A stretch of DNA of 64,000 nt from Arthrobacter sp. PM3 (GCF_003352915.1 NZ_CP022314.1:303093-367092); one strand, 5' to 3'; shown: positions 16,895 to 25,384, numbered from the stretch's first letter. Made by a program: numbers and translations. Notes: generated by a model not told the origin, from the letters alone.

Positions 16895-17767
16895 TCAGTC
16901 GGTCCAGTCGAAAAAGCCCTTGCCGGATTTGCGGCCGAGTTCCCCGCGGGCGACTTTGTCGCGGAGGATCTGCGGCGGGGCGAAACGGTCGCCGAGCATG
17001 GACTGGAGGTATTCCGCGATGCCGAGTCGCACGTCGAGGCCCACGATGTCGGTGGTCCGCAGCGGGCCGGTGGGGTGTTTGTAGCCCAGCACCATGGCGT
17101 TGTCGATGTCCTCCGCGGACGCGACGCCCTCCTCCACCATGCGCATCGCCTCGAGGGCGATCGCCACGCCGAGCCGGGACGAGGCGAAACCGGGGGCGTC
17201 GTTGACCACGACGGCGGTCTTGCCGAGGGCCTCGGTCCAGCCGCGGGCGGCCCGGGCCAGGGCGTCCGAGGTCTGTTCGCCGAGGACCACCTCAATCAGG
17301 GTCGACGCCGGCACCGGGTTGAAGAAGTGCAGGCCCAGGAAGTTCTGCGGCCGCTTCAGCTCGCGGGCCAGTCCGTTGACGGACAGCGACGACGTGTTGG
17401 AGGCGAGGTAGGCGGCGTCGTCCAGCCGTTCCTCGATGCCGCGCAGGGCGGTGACCTTGAGGTCCCAGTCCTCGGGTACGGCCTCCACCACCAACTGCCG
17501 GCCGGCGAAGTCGTCGTAGTCCACGGTGACGGCGAGCCGGGAGACGATCTCGTCCAGGTTGCCGTCCACGGCGCCGCGCTCGATGCTCTTGGCGGCGGCG
17601 GATTCGATCCGCTCACGGGCGGCCTCGGCCGATTCCTCATCGCGCTCAACCACCAGGACGTTGGCGCCCTTGATCAGGAAGGCGTGGGCGATGCCGGCGC
17701 CCATGCGGCCGCCGCCGAGGACGCCGACGTGTTCAGGGAGGTTGGCGGGGAGTACGGGGTTGCCCAT
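16895..17767 (-). CDS. paaH: 3-hydroxyacyl-CoA dehydrogenase (PaaH/FadB type)
   Basis: The product oxidises 3-hydroxyadipyl-CoA, or 3-hydroxybutyryl-CoA-like substrates, with NAD+. At 290 residues it is the short single-function form. The N-terminal Rossmann motif is GVLGGGRMGAGIAHAF (about residues 12-27); SNTSSLSVNGLA and GLHFFNPVP are the family's catalytic signatures, and the C-terminal dimer domain includes GYKHPTGPLRTTDIVGLD. It is the last of a thiolase-hydratase-dehydrogenase operon with five bases to the upstream gene. The PaaH assignment relies on this operon and its upstream palindrome. Confidence 0.9.
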   Translation of the reverse strand: MGNPVLPANLPEHVGVLGGGRMGAGIAHAFLIKGANVLVVERDEESAEAARERIESAAAKSIERGAVDGNLDEIVSRLAVTVDYDDFAGRQLVVEAVPEDWDLKVTALRGIEERLDDAAYLASNTSSLSVNGLARELKRPQNFLGLHFFNPVPASTLIEVVLGEQTSDALARAARGWTEALGKTAVVVNDAPGFASSRLGVAIALEAMRMVEEGVASAEDIDNAMVLGYKHPTGPLRTTDIVGLDVRLGIAEYLQSMLGDRFAPPQILRDKVARGELGRKSGKGFFDWTD

Positions 17768-17772
17768 GGCTG

Positions 17773-18585
17773 TTACTTCTTCTCTGCTTCGTCGGCGGAT
17801 TTCTTGTCTGCTTTTCTGGCTTCTTTTTTGTCCAAGAAAGCCTGCATGCGGTCGAACTTGGCCTGGGATTCAAAGAGGATCCCCTGTGCCAGCTGGTCGA
17901 TGAGGGGGTGCGCCTCGGCGGGGGCGTGGAACACGGACTTGGTGATCCGGACGGCGAGCGGGTCCTGCGTGGCGATCCGGTCGGCGAGGGCGTGGGCCGC
18001 GGCCATCAGCCCGGACGGTTCGTGGATTTCCGTGATCAGGTTGACGGCGAGGGCCCGTTCGGCGCGCAGCACGGCACCGGCCAGGAGCATTTCCTTGGCG
18101 ACGGGTTCGCCGACCAGCTCCTTGAGGCGCCAGCTGGCACCGGCCGCGGCCAGGATGCCGAGCCCGGTTTCGGGGTTGCCGATCCGGACGGACGGGGTGC
18201 CGATCCGGAAATCCGCGGCGTAGGCCAGTTCGGCGCCGCCGCCGAGGCAGAACCCGTCAAGGGCCGCGATGACGGGCATCGGCAGCTTCGCGATCCGGAC
18301 GAAAATGGTGGAGTTGATGCCTTGCAGGGCGTCGTCGCGGCGGCGTTCGCGCAGCTGCCCGATGTCGGCGCCGGAAGCAAAGACGCCCTCCGCGCCGGCG
18401 ATGATGAGGACCTTGGGCCGCTGCTCGAGATAGGCGCACACCGCATGCAGCTCATCCACCATCTGCTGGTCGATCGCGTTGCGGACCTCGGGGCGGTTGA
18501 GCACCACCACCATCCGGTCCCCGCGCTCTTCGACCAGCAGGGTGCTGAAACCGGCGGCGTCCAGCGCCGTACCCGTGGCCGTCAT
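17773..18585 (-). CDS. paaF: enoyl-CoA hydratase/isomerase (PaaF type)
   Basis: A 270-residue crotonase-fold enzyme, with ASGADIGQLRERR (oxyanion hole) and ALDGFCLGGGAELAYAADFRIG plus the second catalytic Glu region (GNPETGLGILAAAG). It should hydrate 2,3-dehydroadipyl-CoA in phenylacetate breakdown. The ATG at 18585 overlaps the thiolase stop as ATGA, which fixes the start. The C-terminus is unusually Lys-rich (AFLDKKEARKADKKSADEAE). Confidence 0.88.
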   Translation of the reverse strand: MTATGTALDAAGFSTLLVEERGDRMVVVLNRPEVRNAIDQQMVDELHAVCAYLEQRPKVLIIAGAEGVFASGADIGQLRERRRDDALQGINSTIFVRIAKLPMPVIAALDGFCLGGGAELAYAADFRIGTPSVRIGNPETGLGILAAAGASWRLKELVGEPVAKEMLLAGAVLRAERALAVNLITEIHEPSGLMAAAHALADRIATQDPLAVRITKSVFHAPAEAHPLIDQLAQGILFESQAKFDRMQAFLDKKEARKADKKSADEAEKK

Positions 18586-19796
18586 CAGACGCGCTCCAGC
18601 AGCATCGCCGTGCCCTGGCCGACGCCGATACACATGGTCGCCAGGCCGATCTTGGCGTCCTCGCGTTCCATCCGCCCCAGCAGCGTGATGGCGATCCGCG
18701 ACCCTGAGGAGCCCAGCGGGTGCCCGAGGGAGATCGCGCCGCCGTCGCGGTTGACGATCTCCGGGTCCAGGCCGAGCCGGCGCATGCTGGCCAGGGACTG
18801 GGTAGCGAAGGCTTCGTTCAGTTCGACGGCGCCAAGGTCACCGACGCCAAGCCCGGAACGGGCGAGCACTTTCTGCGTGGCCGGGACCGGGCCGATGCCC
18901 ATGATCTCGGGCTCACAGCCGGCCGAGGCGCCGTCGATGATGCGGGCGCGCGGTGTGAGGCCGAGCTTCTGGATGGCGGCTTCAGAGGCCACGATGATGG
19001 CGGACGCGCCGTCGTTGAGGCTGGAGGAGTTGCCGGCCGTGACAACCGAGCCGCCCTTGACGACGGGCCGCAGCCCGGAAAGCACGTCCATGGTGGTGCC
19101 GGCGCGGGGTCCTTCGTCGGTGTCCACGACGGTCTCCCCCTTGCGCGAGGTGACCGTCACGGGAACGATCTCGTCGGCGAAGCGGCCCGCGGCAATGGCA
19201 GCCAGGGCCCGTTCGTGGGAGCGGACGGCGAAGGCGTCGGCGTCCTCGCGGGAGATGCCGTCAACGCGGCCCACTTCCTCTGCCGTCTCCGGCATGGAGT
19301 ACGTCATCTTCCCGTCCCGGGCGAGCTCACCCTGGGTGAACCGCGGGTTGACGAATCGCCAGCCGATGGAGGTGTCAAAGATTTCGCCCGGCTTGGCAAA
19401 GGCCGTCCGCGGCTTTTCCTGGACCCAGGGGGCCCGGCTCATGGATTCGACGCCGCCGGCCACCACGATGTCCGCGGCGCCGGACTTGATCATCTGGCTG
19501 GCCATGATGATGGCGCTGAGGCCGGAGGCGCACAGCCGGTTCACGGTAATGCCGGGGATGTGCAGGGGCAGCCCGGCCAGGAGCGTGGCCATCCGGGCCA
19601 CGTTGCGGTTCTCCTCGCCGGCACCGTTGGCGTTGCCCAGGATCACCTCGTCGATGCTGTCCGGATCGACGCCGGCCCGGACCACGGCCTCGCGGACCAC
19701 CAGGGCGGCGAGGTCGTCGGGGCGGACCGCGGAAAGGGCGCCGCCGTAGCGGCCGACCGGGGTGCGGGCACCGCCTACAAGAAAAGCCTCGACCAT
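18585..19796 (-). CDS. paaJ: acetyl-CoA acyltransferase (thiolase, PaaJ/PcaF/FadA type)
   Basis: A 403-residue thiolase. Catalytic Cys is in LCASGLSAI (about residue 90), His in GHPLGSSGSRI and the second Cys in TMCIGVGQGTAM near the C-terminus. It cleaves 3-oxoadipyl-CoA (and probably other 3-oxoacyl-CoAs) to acetyl-CoA and succinyl-CoA. The ATG at 19796 is chosen because AAGGA lies eight bases upstream; a TTG 18 bases earlier is less likely. It leads the three-gene operon with a PaaR-like palindrome 45 bases upstream. FadA or PcaF naming is equally possible from sequence alone. Confidence 0.88.
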   Translation of the reverse strand: MVEAFLVGGARTPVGRYGGALSAVRPDDLAALVVREAVVRAGVDPDSIDEVILGNANGAGEENRNVARMATLLAGLPLHIPGITVNRLCASGLSAIIMASQMIKSGAADIVVAGGVESMSRAPWVQEKPRTAFAKPGEIFDTSIGWRFVNPRFTQGELARDGKMTYSMPETAEEVGRVDGISREDADAFAVRSHERALAAIAAGRFADEIVPVTVTSRKGETVVDTDEGPRAGTTMDVLSGLRPVVKGGSVVTAGNSSSLNDGASAIIVASEAAIQKLGLTPRARIIDGASAGCEPEIMGIGPVPATQKVLARSGLGVGDLGAVELNEAFATQSLASMRRLGLDPEIVNRDGGAISLGHPLGSSGSRIAITLLGRMEREDAKIGLATMCIGVGQGTAMLLERV

Positions 19797-19840
19797 GAGA
19801 ACATCCTTCACCAAGAAAGCGGGGCCGGCAGCAGAGTAAA

Positions 19841-19862
19841 TTACCGACCGTTCGTTCTATAA
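19841..19862 (-). promoter_or_regulatory. PaaR-type palindrome upstream of thiolase operon
   Basis: Half sites TTACCGACCGT and TCGTTCTATAA match at seven of eleven positions. The left half is nearly identical to the sites at 11588 and 6368. It lies 45 bases upstream of the thiolase start. Confidence 0.6.
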
Positions 19863-19905
19863 AGATTACACGGGACGGCAGGCGGGTCAACCGGATGCCC
19901 GCGGA

Positions 19906-20586
19906 TTACGCGACGACGATGCCCAGGTGGGTGGCCAGCAGCGGCGCCAGCAGGGTGAGCTGGTAGTCATCGATCACGAGCCCGGCAAGGCTGCCGAGGC
20001 CGCTGACGGTGCGGAAGTCGGTGCCGCGGAGGTCGAAATCTTTCAGCCGGGCGCCGCTGAAGTCCAGGGTGCCGATGGTGCAGTTTTTCAGGGCGACCCG
20101 GGTGGCGGTGCAGGAACCGAGGTCCAGTTCGCCGATGATGCAGTCGCTGATCTGCACATCGGTGAGCTTGGAGCCGCGCAGGTTGAGGTAGTCGAGTTTG
20201 CCGCCGTCGATCCTGACCGACTGCCAGCCGCTCTCATAAAGTTCCGCCGAACCCCAGCGGGGATTGCCGATTTCGACGTCCCGCAGGCTGGCCCGGGCCG
20301 CGGTGAGCACCGGGGCGTAGGCCTCGGTGAGGATGCAGTCGCGGAAGGCCGCCCCGCGCAGTTGGGTTTCATGGAAGGACACCCCGGCGAACTCGCACTC
20401 GGCAAAGATTGCGCCGCCCAGATCCAGGCCGTCGGCCGATGCCCGGCTGTACCGGACGCCGTCGTACCGTTCGCCGCTCCGGAAGCCCGGGTCGGGATCG
20501 TCACGCAGCGCACCCGGCCGGACCGGGGCGAGGCGGGGCGCAGCGACTTTCGGTGCGCCGGCGGATGCTGCGCGTCGCGCCATCAT
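19906..20586 (-). CDS. pentapeptide repeat protein
   Basis: A 226-residue protein mostly built of A(D/N)LXX-type pentapeptides, for example LGGAIFAECEFAGVSFHETQ then LRGAAFRDCILTEAYAP and, later, LNLRGSKLTDVQISDCII. Such proteins form a quadrilateral beta-helix; some protect DNA gyrase, but most have no known role. Start codons GTG-ATG-ATG stand in tandem at 20589-20581, and the first ATG is used here. It is ten bases downstream of the START-like gene, likely the same operon. Confidence 0.85.
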   Translation of the reverse strand: MMARRAASAGAPKVAAPRLAPVRPGALRDDPDPGFRSGERYDGVRYSRASADGLDLGGAIFAECEFAGVSFHETQLRGAAFRDCILTEAYAPVLTAARASLRDVEIGNPRWGSAELYESGWQSVRIDGGKLDYLNLRGSKLTDVQISDCIIGELDLGSCTATRVALKNCTIGTLDFSGARLKDFDLRGTDFRTVSGLGSLAGLVIDDYQLTLLAPLLATHLGIVVA

Positions 20587-20596
20587 CACTGCACCA

Positions 20597-21070
20597 TCAG
20601 AGCGACTCGGCTTTGGCCGCGATTTCCGCGAGATCCTTCGCGAGCGCCTTTCGGGTGACGCGCAGGCCGAGCGGGCCGAACACGGTGAGCATGATCCGGC
20701 TGAACCGGGTGGGTGCGGTGAGGCTGGCGCCGAAGGTCAGCGTGAGGTCGGTCCCGCCGTCGCGCCCGGCCAGCGTGAACCGCGAGGTGTAGTCGGCGCC
20801 GCCCTGGCGGGCCTTCACGGTGGTGCTGCCACCCCGGCCGTTCGACGGCGCCTCGCACTGGGACACCCACATCTCCACCGTCTCCGAGCGTCCCAGCATG
20901 GCGCGCGTCTCTTTCCAGCGGGTGCCGACGGCGTAGGGGCCCTCGGTGAGCAGCTGGATCGATTCGACGCCGGACAGGGTTGCGGCAGACCCGGGAATGT
21001 CGGACACCACCGCCCAGACGGAGTCGGCCGGAGCCTTGATGTGCTGCGTGAGCGTGGTCCTTTGGTCCAT
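20597..21070 (-). CDS. SRPBCC (START-like) family protein
   Basis: A 157-residue START-like protein: TTLTQHIKAPADSVWAVVSD, then GSAATLSGVESIQLLTEGPYAVG, GTRWKETRAMLGRSETVEMW, and a C-terminal helix TRFSRIMLTVFGPLGLRVTR. The ATG at 21070 begins the domain; an upstream in-frame extension lacks support. It is divergent from csbD, with the csbD promoter in the 116-base gap, and is followed by the pentapeptide gene. Confidence 0.82.
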   Translation of the reverse strand: MDQRTTLTQHIKAPADSVWAVVSDIPGSAATLSGVESIQLLTEGPYAVGTRWKETRAMLGRSETVEMWVSQCEAPSNGRGGSTTVKARQGGADYTSRFTLAGRDGGTDLTLTFGASLTAPTRFSRIMLTVFGPLGLRVTRKALAKDLAEIAAKAESL

Positions 21071-21111
21071 AGTCTCGAGCCTAGCCCGTGCGCCGGCCGA
21101 CGGAAAAAGTC

Positions 21112-21142
21112 TTGAATTAGTAAGCATGCTTTGTGTTATGGT
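21112..21142 (+). promoter_or_regulatory. csbD promoter with AAGCATGCTT palindrome in the spacer
   Basis: TTGAAT at 21112-21117 resembles a -35 and TATGGT at 21137-21142 a -10 (19-base spacer). The perfect 10-bp palindrome AAGCATGCTT at 21122-21131 sits inside the spacer, a good position for a repressor. The regulator is unknown. Confidence 0.45.
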
Positions 21143-21186
21143 GTTTGGACCAGTTTTTCTACCGGAAACGAAAGGTGGCCTGCACC

Positions 21187-21363
21187 ATGGGTATCGGAGA
21201 CAAGATTCAGAACGAGGCGGAGCACCTCGGCGGCAAGGCCAAGGAAGCTGCGGGTAACGCCACTGACAACGACCGGCTGCGGGCTGAAGGCCAGCGCGAC
21301 CAGGTTGTAGCCGACGCGAAGAAGGTCGGCGAGAACGTCAAGGACGCCTTCAAGAAGGACTAG
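21187..21363 (+). CDS. CsbD-like small stress protein
   Basis: A 58-residue hydrophilic protein, MGIGDKIQNEAEHLGGKAKE at the N-terminus then AAGNATDNDRLRAEGQRDQ, with the CsbD signature (GKAKEAxGxxTxDxxLxxEG). CsbD-family genes belong to general stress regulons in many bacteria; the molecular role is unknown. The ATG at 21187 is decided by homology. A strong terminator follows 16 bases after the stop. Confidence 0.93.
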   Translation: MGIGDKIQNEAEHLGGKAKEAAGNATDNDRLRAEGQRDQVVADAKKVGENVKDAFKKD

Positions 21364-21378
21364 TCCTTCGACTTTTTG

Positions 21379-21421
21379 CAGCGCCGGAGATTCCTTTGGG
21401 GGAATCTCCGGCGCTGTTTTT
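21379..21421 (+). terminator. intrinsic terminator of csbD
   Basis: A perfect 16-bp stem, CAGCGCCGGAGATTCC at 21379-21394 and its complement at 21401-21416, has a six-base loop and is followed by TTTTTG. This is the clearest Rho-independent terminator in the window. Confidence 0.92.
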
Positions 21422-21502
21422 GTGCCGGGCTTATGCCCCGTTCCTATGTCCCGCTGGCGAACAGCCTGCAACAATGGCCCCATCGGCGACAGAGGGGGAA
21501 GC

Positions 21503-22303
21503 ATGGCACGCACCGGGGACGACGGCGGCAACCCCGCCAGGCGGGATTTGAGCGGCCGGAATTTGAGCAACCTTGACTTGGGCCGGGAAAGCGCTGCCGC
21601 CGGCGGCTCGCCGGGGTTGCGGGGTTACCTGGCGGCGCCGGCAGGCGAAGGGCCGTTCCCCGCGGTCCTGATGATCCATGAAATGTTTGGCCTGAACGAC
21701 ATCACCGTCCGCCATGCGGACCGGCTGGCGGCGGCGGGATACCTGACGCTGGCCATAGACCTGTTCAGCGACGGCGGGGCCCGCCGCTGCATCGTGGCAA
21801 CCATGCGGGCGCTCTCGGCGGGCGAGGGCCGGGCCTTCACCGATCTGGCGACGGCCCGGGACTGGCTGCTGGCGTCGGGCCGGACCACGGGGAAGATTGG
21901 CGTGATCGGTTTCTGCATGGGCGGCAGCTTCGCCCTGCTGTTGGCCACCGACCGCTTCGACGCCTCGGCCGTGAACTACGGCCGGCTCCCTAAAGACCCG
22001 GACAAGGCCCTGGCCGGCGCGTGCCCGATCGTGGCCAACTTCGGCGGCAAGGACCGCAGCCTGGCCGGCGGGGCGGCGAAGCTTCAGTCCGTGCTGGACC
22101 GGCTGGGGGTGGAAAACGATGTCAAAGAGTTCCCGTCGGCCGGTCACTCCTTCCTCAATGATGCGGAGGCCGGCCCGGCGGCGCTGCGCCCGCTTTTCCG
22201 GGTCATGGGCGTCGGCCCGGATCCGGCGTCGGCCCCGGAAGCGTGGCAGCGGATCGAGGACCACTTCGCCAGGTATCTGAAGGCCGCTGAGGCTCACCCC
22301 TAG
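21503..22303 (+). CDS. dienelactone hydrolase family protein
   Basis: A 266-residue alpha/beta hydrolase of the dienelactone hydrolase family: MIHEMFGLNDITVRHADRLA holds the typical Glu, the nucleophile is Cys138 in GFCMGG, with Asp about 184 (GGKDRS) and His about 215 (GHSFLN). Family members open dienelactones in chlorocatechol pathways, but many act on unknown esters. The ATG at 21503 follows GAGGGGGAAGC. The first 30 residues are a polar extension. Its stop TAG overlaps that of the convergent XRE-cupin gene. Confidence 0.85.
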   Translation: MARTGDDGGNPARRDLSGRNLSNLDLGRESAAAGGSPGLRGYLAAPAGEGPFPAVLMIHEMFGLNDITVRHADRLAAAGYLTLAIDLFSDGGARRCIVATMRALSAGEGRAFTDLATARDWLLASGRTTGKIGVIGFCMGGSFALLLATDRFDASAVNYGRLPKDPDKALAGACPIVANFGGKDRSLAGGAAKLQSVLDRLGVENDVKEFPSAGHSFLNDAEAGPAALRPLFRVMGVGPDPASAPEAWQRIEDHFARYLKAAEAHP

Positions 22304-22920
22304 GGCGCAGCGATGGCGAGGAACCGGATCGGCAGGTCCAGCAGCTCTAGGGGTCCGTGCGGGCCTTCGCCGTCGAGGAGCAGCGAGTCGCCGGCTTCCA
22401 TGGTGTATTCGTAGGCGCCGTGGCCGTAGACCATGCGGCCGGCGAGCATGTAGATGAATTCCGTGCCGGGGTGCTGGAACAGCGGGAAGACGTCAGAGGC
22501 GTCGGTCAGCGTGACCAGCGTCGGTTCGATGGCGTCGGTGCGCCCCTTGAGGGTTCCCAGCACCCGGTACTCATGCCCGTGCTGAGTCCCGCTGCGCACG
22601 GTCAGGCTGCCCTGGCCGTTCTTGGTGAACGTCGCGTCCCGGTCGGTGTCGGCGCCGCGGAACAGGGCCGTGACCGGAATCTTCAGGCCGTCGGCCAGGC
22701 GCTGCAGGGTAGTCAGCGAACACGAGGTACTGGCCGACTCGATCTTCGAGATCATGGCCTTGGACAGGCCCGTCCGGGCGGCGAGTTCGGCGGCGGACAG
22801 CCCCTGGGCCGTCCGGTAGTGCCGGAGCTGGCCGGCAATGATCCGTTCGAGCTTGCCCGCGGCATCCTCCGCCGGCGGTTCCACTGGCACGTCCGACTCT
22901 CCGCCAGGCTGATTCGTCAT
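22300..22920 (-). CDS. XRE-cupin transcriptional regulator
   Basis: A 206-residue regulator: an N-terminal XRE helix-turn-helix (about residues 28-85; LRHYRTAQGLSAAELAARTG, then LSKAMISKIESASTSCSLTT) and a C-terminal cupin (about 120-205; HPGTEFIYMLAGRMVYGHGA, then YEYTMEAGDSLLLDGEGPHG). Such fusions control amino acid, amine or polyamine use genes and sense a small ligand in the cupin. It is the last gene of the amine operon, 29 bases after the amidase, and probably regulates it. The two stop codons with the convergent hydrolase share bases. Confidence 0.88.
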   Translation of the reverse strand: MTNQPGGESDVPVEPPAEDAAGKLERIIAGQLRHYRTAQGLSAAELAARTGLSKAMISKIESASTSCSLTTLQRLADGLKIPVTALFRGADTDRDATFTKNGQGSLTVRSGTQHGHEYRVLGTLKGRTDAIEPTLVTLTDASDVFPLFQHPGTEFIYMLAGRMVYGHGAYEYTMEAGDSLLLDGEGPHGPLELLDLPIRFLAIAAP

Positions 22921-22949
22921 CCAGCCATCATAGGCGGCAGCCGCGGCGT

Positions 22950-24206
22950 CTATCCGATCACCCGGGCCTCGCCCAGCAGGCCCGCGAGGACGTCCGCCAG
23001 GGCGCCGGCCCCGGCCTCGGCGTCGTGGTCTTCCACCAGTTCCTCCGGCGAATGCGAAATTCCGGTCGGGTTCCGCACGAACAGCATGGCGGTGGGAAGG
23101 TGGCCGGCGAGCACGCCGGCGTCGTGGCCCGCGCCGGTGTCCAGGACCGGAGCTCCCGGCAGCAGTGCCTGCAGCTCGTCGCGCAGCCCGGTGTCGAAGT
23201 GCACGGTCGGGCTCAGTGATTCGGTGCCGAAGCTGACGGTGCACCCTTCCTCGGCGGCGATGACCTGGGCGTTGAGGTGGATGGATTCGACCAGGGCGGC
23301 GGTGACCTCGTCCCGCGGGTGCCGGAGGTCGATCCACAGGTCCACGCGGGAGGCGATCACGTTGGTGCCGCCGGGGACGGGCTGGAGGCGGCCCACGGTG
23401 GCGCGGGCGTCCCGGTAGTTCCGGGCCGTGTCCCGGATGCCCAGCATGATCTTGGCCGCGGCGATCATGGGGTCCTTCCGGTCCTGCATGAGGGTGGTCC
23501 CGGCGTGGTTTCCCTGCCCGTGCACGGACAGTTTCCACCGGCCGTGGCCCAGGATGGACGAGCCGACGGCCACCGGCCGGCCGAGGTCGGCCAGCCCCCT
23601 GCCTTGTTCGACGTGCAGTTCGACGAACACGCCGATCTGCTGCAGGGCCTTACGGTCGGGGCCGATGAACCGGGGGTCCTGCCCGTTGGCCGCGGCCACG
23701 TCGGCGTAGGTGTTGCCGTCGGCGTCCCTGAGGTTGCGGGCTTTGTCCGGGTCCAGGGCGCCGGTGAGCAGGCGGGACCCCAGGCAGGCTACGCCGAACC
23801 GGGAGCCTTCCTCTTCGGGAAAGACGGCGATGGCCAGCGGCCTGCGGGGGCGGACGCCCCGGCTCTTGAGGATGTCGACGGCGGCGAGCGCGGAGGCCAC
23901 CCCCAAGGGGCCGTCGTATTCTCCCCCGCCGGGAACGGAGTCGAGGTGGCTTCCCGTGACGACGGCGTCCTTCCGCACACCGGTCGCGGTGTCCCACCAG
24001 GCCCAGAGGATTCCGTTGGTGTCGGTGGTGACATCCAGTCCCCGCCGGCCGGCCTGCTCGATGAACCAGCCCCGGAGCTCCGTTTCGGCGTGTGAGAAGA
24101 CCGGGCGGGTGTAGCCGCCGCGGTGCCTGTCGGTGCCGATTCCGGCGATGTCCCGCATGAGGCCGGTGACGGTGCCGGTGGCCGGTGTAGTGGCGGAGGT
24201 GGTCAC
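22950..24206 (-). CDS. Zn-dependent N-carbamoyl amino acid amidohydrolase / allantoate amidase family
   Basis: A 418-residue M20-like hydantoinase/carbamoylase family amidase. Metal ligands are visible as GSHLDSVPGGGEYDG (His, Asp), PEEEGSRF (Glu), ELHVEQG (His) and DTGAGHDAG (His). It should hydrolyse an N-carbamoyl or ureido compound, releasing ammonia and CO2. The substrate is not determined; N-carbamoylsarcosine-like or ureidoglycolate/allantoate-like compounds are candidates. The start is GTG at 24206, the first start of the domain, with only a weak ribosome site. It lies 29 bases downstream of the flavin oxidase gene. Confidence 0.88.
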   Translation of the reverse strand: MTTSATTPATGTVTGLMRDIAGIGTDRHRGGYTRPVFSHAETELRGWFIEQAGRRGLDVTTDTNGILWAWWDTATGVRKDAVVTGSHLDSVPGGGEYDGPLGVASALAAVDILKSRGVRPRRPLAIAVFPEEEGSRFGVACLGSRLLTGALDPDKARNLRDADGNTYADVAAANGQDPRFIGPDRKALQQIGVFVELHVEQGRGLADLGRPVAVGSSILGHGRWKLSVHGQGNHAGTTLMQDRKDPMIAAAKIMLGIRDTARNYRDARATVGRLQPVPGGTNVIASRVDLWIDLRHPRDEVTAALVESIHLNAQVIAAEEGCTVSFGTESLSPTVHFDTGLRDELQALLPGAPVLDTGAGHDAGVLAGHLPTAMLFVRNPTGISHSPEELVEDHDAEAGAGALADVLAGLLGEARVIG

Positions 24207-24235
24207 AAATCTGGTCCGTTCTGTTGGTGGTGTGG

Positions 24236-25384
24236 TCAGCCGGCGCTGATGCCGGCGGTGGCCTGCCGGAACCGGGCCGGGATGTCGCCGGCGCCGGTGG
24301 CGAGGTCGGCCGCCCACTGGCCGATCAGGGGGGCGAACTTGGCGCCGTGGCCGGAGCAGGGCGACAGGATGGTCAGACCCTCCGCCCGGTCGATGAGGAA
24401 GTCCTCGGTCGGGGTGTTGGTGAACAGGCATGTGGTCTCGGCGTAGGGTTCGGGGTCCAGTCCGGGGAGGTACTTCTGCACGTAGTCGACCACGCGCCGC
24501 CGGTTGTCCGGGTCCACGGTGCCGGTCTGGGCGGCGGCGGAGGGGATGAGCTTTCCGCCGTTGTATTCGGCGATTTTCTGCCCGGCGAAGCCGGCATCCC
24601 GGCCGCCCGGCAGTCCGTAGGTCTGGATGTCCGTGCTCTTGTGGATGAAGGTGGGCCAGTGCTGCCCGCCGCCGGGGATGTCCCGGTAGCGGAAGTGGTA
24701 GGCCTGTTCCTGCCGGACCGTGATCTCGGGCAGGCCTGCGAGGAACCCCGCGGGCAGACCGAGCTGTCCCAGGAGCCCGGGCAGCCAGCCACCGGCACCG
24801 ACGACGACACTACCGGCGTCGCACGTTTCCCCCGCGGCGGACGTCAAGCGGTAGCCTGCGCCCTGCTTGGCCACGCCCGCGACGTGCCAGCCGGTCAGCA
24901 GCCTCGCGCCGTGCTTCACGGCCTGGCCGATCATCGCTTTCACCGCGCTTTCGGCGTCGATGACGCCGGCGCCGGGGTGCCAGAGCACGGAGGTGTCGAA
25001 GGCGATGTGGGGCCAGCGGGTCCTGGCCTCGGCTGCGCTGAGGAGCTCGTGTTCCACGCCGGTGCCGGCCAGGACCCGGGCCAGGTCTTCGGGCCGCCGC
25101 TCGGGCCCGTAGTCCACGGCACCGAAGTCGGTGATGAGGTCGAGCCCGCTGGCCCGGTCCAGTTCGTCCCACAGGACCTTGGATTCGATCACGGCCCGGG
25201 TGTAGAACTCATCCGGGTAGGCGTAGCGGAAGATCCGGGCCGATCCGTGCGAGCTGCCGTCGTGGCTTGCCGGCACGGTCCGCTCCAGGATGGTCACGTC
25301 GTGGCCGCGGGAGGCCAGCTGCCAGGCGGTGGCGGCGCCGGCCAGTCCGGCGCCCACCACGACGTACTCGGACGATTCGGTCAT
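24236..25384 (-). CDS. monomeric sarcosine oxidase / N-methyl amino acid oxidase-like flavoenzyme
   Basis: A 382-residue FAD enzyme of the MSOX/MTOX family. The N-terminal dinucleotide motif is YVVVGAGLAGAATAWQLASR; SSHGSARIFRYAY matches the MSOX active-site segment. TTCLFTNTPTEDFLID contains the Cys that in MSOX binds FAD covalently, and SPCSGHGAKFAPL matches the flavin-carboxylate segment. It should oxidise a secondary N-methyl amine to formaldehyde, amine and H2O2. The ATG at 25384 overlaps the preceding stop as ATGA, fixing the start. In this operon N-methylglutamate or sarcosine are the likeliest substrates (inference). Confidence 0.88.
   Translation of the reverse strand: MTESSEYVVVGAGLAGAATAWQLASRGHDVTILERTVPASHDGSSHGSARIFRYAYPDEFYTRAVIESKVLWDELDRASGLDLITDFGAVDYGPERRPEDLARVLAGTGVEHELLSAAEARTRWPHIAFDTSVLWHPGAGVIDAESAVKAMIGQAVKHGARLLTGWHVAGVAKQGAGYRLTSAAGETCDAGSVVVGAGGWLPGLLGQLGLPAGFLAGLPEITVRQEQAYHFRYRDIPGGGQHWPTFIHKSTDIQTYGLPGGRDAGFAGQKIAEYNGGKLIPSAAAQTGTVDPDNRRRVVDYVQKYLPGLDPEPYAETTCLFTNTPTEDFLIDRAEGLTILSPCSGHGAKFAPLIGQWAADLATGAGDIPARFRQATAGISAG

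Noticed and set aside
18585..19814. TTG start of the thiolase at 19814
   Set aside because: The ATG at 19796 has an AAGGA ribosome site at proper distance and matches the family N-terminus.
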